Assembly: GCA_002342175.1 (NCBI GenBank)
Contig: DDPL01000080.1
Location: 1 to 8,195, forward strand
Source: Legionellales bacterium UBA2469
GTDB lineage: Bacteria > Pseudomonadota > Gammaproteobacteria > Legionellales > Legionellaceae
Reading direction: 5' to 3'
Length of the DNA stretch: 8,195 nucleotides
Shown: piece after piece, positions 7,136 through 8,195 of the stretch
How the letters are laid out: the number at the start of each line of letters is the position of its first letter
Position numbering within the stretch: position 1 is the stretch's first letter
Made by a program: the position numbers and the translations under genes
Notes under the pieces: generated by a model
The model's input: the letters and a program-made list of their open reading frames with translations, nothing else
Database searches by the model: none
Told to the model about the DNA's origin: nothing

Positions 7136-8195
7136 ATGGAATATCAACAGTTATCTCCACAACATCTACTACAAGCGATTATTTCAGGTTGTGAAAATCT
7201 GAAACAAGCTCGAAAGTCTTTAAATGACATTAATTTTTTTCCAGTTGCTGACGGTGACACTGGCGACAATATGGCTGCGACCGCTTCCGCCATTATTGAA
7301 CATGCTCAAATTGAACCCACGGTTCAAGAAACTCTTAAATCCGTAGCAAATGCCAGCATCATGGGTGCGCGTGGTAACTCTGGCATGATGTTTTCATCTT
7401 TTTTTAATGGCTTATTTCAAGCTTATCAAGATAATAGGCATTTAAACACCGACCATTTTAGCCAAATGTTAAAAAAAGCGGCACATCAAGTCCGCTCAAG
7501 TTTAATTGACCCTATGGAGGGTACCTTATTAACCGTTGTGGAACAATGGGCTTCCTTGATTGAAAATAAATCTCAAGATCTCACAAACTTCAAAACGCTC
7601 TGTCATGATATTATGCATCCACTCAAAGATGCTTTGCATAAACATTGTGAGTACCAGCACAACTCTAAAAAAATTTTAGATGCAGGTGCCTTAGGTTTTT
7701 ACCATTTTATAGAAGGATTTACTCAAGCACTTGGCGAAGATAAACCAATAGTCTTTCAAAAAAACAAATCTATTGAAGAATTTGCACCACCTGCAGCAGA
7801 TCATCAATTTTCTGCAGAACCACCAAAAAACCGTTATTGCACAGAAGCTTTATTGCATGACACCCATATTAGCCCAACACAACTACAACAACATTTAGCT
7901 CAATTTGGTGACAGCATTGTCGTGACAGGACACCAACATTTACAACGCTTCCATGTCCATACCAATCAACCAGAAAAAATTTTTGAATGGCTGCAAAATG
8001 TTGGTCGTATTGCCAATCCAAAAATTGATGACATGCAAAGACAATATGAATGTCATGTCTGTGCGAGAAGACCGATTGGCTTACTCACGGATTCCAGTTC
8101 TGATTTACCAACACATATTAGAGACAAGCATCAAATTCATTTGCTACCCATCAATATTCATATGGGCGAACATCATCTGCTTGATCCTTATAGTA
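7136..8195 (+). CDS. DAK2/FakA-like kinase fused to a DegV (FakB-like) domain, 3' end cut by window edge
   Basis: The frame runs open from the ATG off the right edge; 353 residues are visible. Residues about 1-200 form a DAK2 kinase domain: metal-binding ADGDTGDNM (38-46, D39 and D41), nucleotide-site GARGNSG (77-83), EGTLLTVV (128-135) and DAGALGF (182-188). Residues about 232-305 match the FakA middle domain: YCTEALL, FGDSIVVTG, FHVHTN (272-277) and the closing IDDMQRQYE. From about 314, IGLLTDSSSDLP is the opening of a DegV domain, the fatty-acid-binding fold of FakB. In Firmicutes, FakA phosphorylates a fatty acid carried by a separate FakB, so this fusion suggests kinase and acyl carrier in one chain. 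Start: the DGD motif lies at the usual distance from this ATG, yet no Shine-Dalgarno site precedes it. The fatty-acid role is inferred from domain order, not shown. Confidence 0.9.
   Translation, partial: MEYQQLSPQHLLQAIISGCENLKQARKSLNDINFFPVADGDTGDNMAATASAIIEHAQIEPTVQETLKSVANASIMGARGNSGMMFSSFFNGLFQAYQDNRHLNTDHFSQMLKKAAHQVRSSLIDPMEGTLLTVVEQWASLIENKSQDLTNFKTLCHDIMHPLKDALHKHCEYQHNSKKILDAGALGFYHFIEGFTQALGEDKPIVFQKNKSIEEFAPPAADHQFSAEPPKNRYCTEALLHDTHISPTQLQQHLAQFGDSIVVTGHQHLQRFHVHTNQPEKIFEWLQNVGRIANPKIDDMQRQYECHVCARRPIGLLTDSSSDLPTHIRDKHQIHLLPINIHMGEHHLLDPYS

Noticed and set aside
1..8195. Search for mobile elements, CRISPR repeats, toxin-antitoxin pairs, tRNAs and defence genes.
   Set aside because: No transposase, integrase, regular direct repeats, cloverleaf-like sequence or defence domains were seen; base composition is even apart from the small patch near 2321-2340.

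Overview
The window is AT-rich and densely coded: eight genes in 8.2 kb and no gene-free stretch longer than about 260 bases. It looks like ordinary chromosome of a gammaproteobacterium, most likely a low-GC lineage of the Legionella/Coxiella kind. That placement is an inference from base composition, the kbl-tdh order, and a methyltransferase-tolC pair; no marker gene proves it. I see no tRNA, rRNA, insertion sequence, CRISPR array, phage gene or other mobile element.

Layout. (1) Positions 1-2156, minus strand: kbl then tdh (tdh cut by the left edge), a two-gene operon for threonine catabolism. Tdh oxidises threonine to 2-amino-3-oxobutyrate and Kbl splits this with CoA into glycine and acetyl-CoA. 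(2) Positions 2157-2416: a divergent promoter region. (3) Positions 2417-5352, plus strand: a protein-isoaspartate-methyltransferase-like protein of the subfamily often seen next to tolC, a TolC-family outer-membrane channel, and a TauE/SafE-family inner-membrane transporter whose start overlaps the tolC stop by four bases. The spacing suggests one transcript. (4) Positions 5342-6921, minus strand: a small DUF2177 membrane protein followed by a fold-III PLP decarboxylase of the ornithine/lysine type, probably a putrescine- or cadaverine-forming enzyme. Its 3' end overlaps the 3' end of the transporter gene by 11 bases. (5) Positions 6922-7135: a second divergent promoter region. (6) Positions 7136-8195, plus strand, cut by the right edge: a DAK2-domain protein that continues through a FakA-type middle domain into the start of a DegV domain. 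It resembles a fatty-acid kinase (FakA) fused to its fatty-acid-binding partner (FakB).

Most genes are recognisable housekeeping or metabolic functions. The entries most worth a second look are the FakA-DegV fusion, the methyltransferase-like protein with an altered active-site loop beside tolC, and the coupling of a TauE-type transporter to tolC. I found no convincing evidence for a wholly new system. No strong intrinsic terminator is visible anywhere, including at the convergent gene ends.
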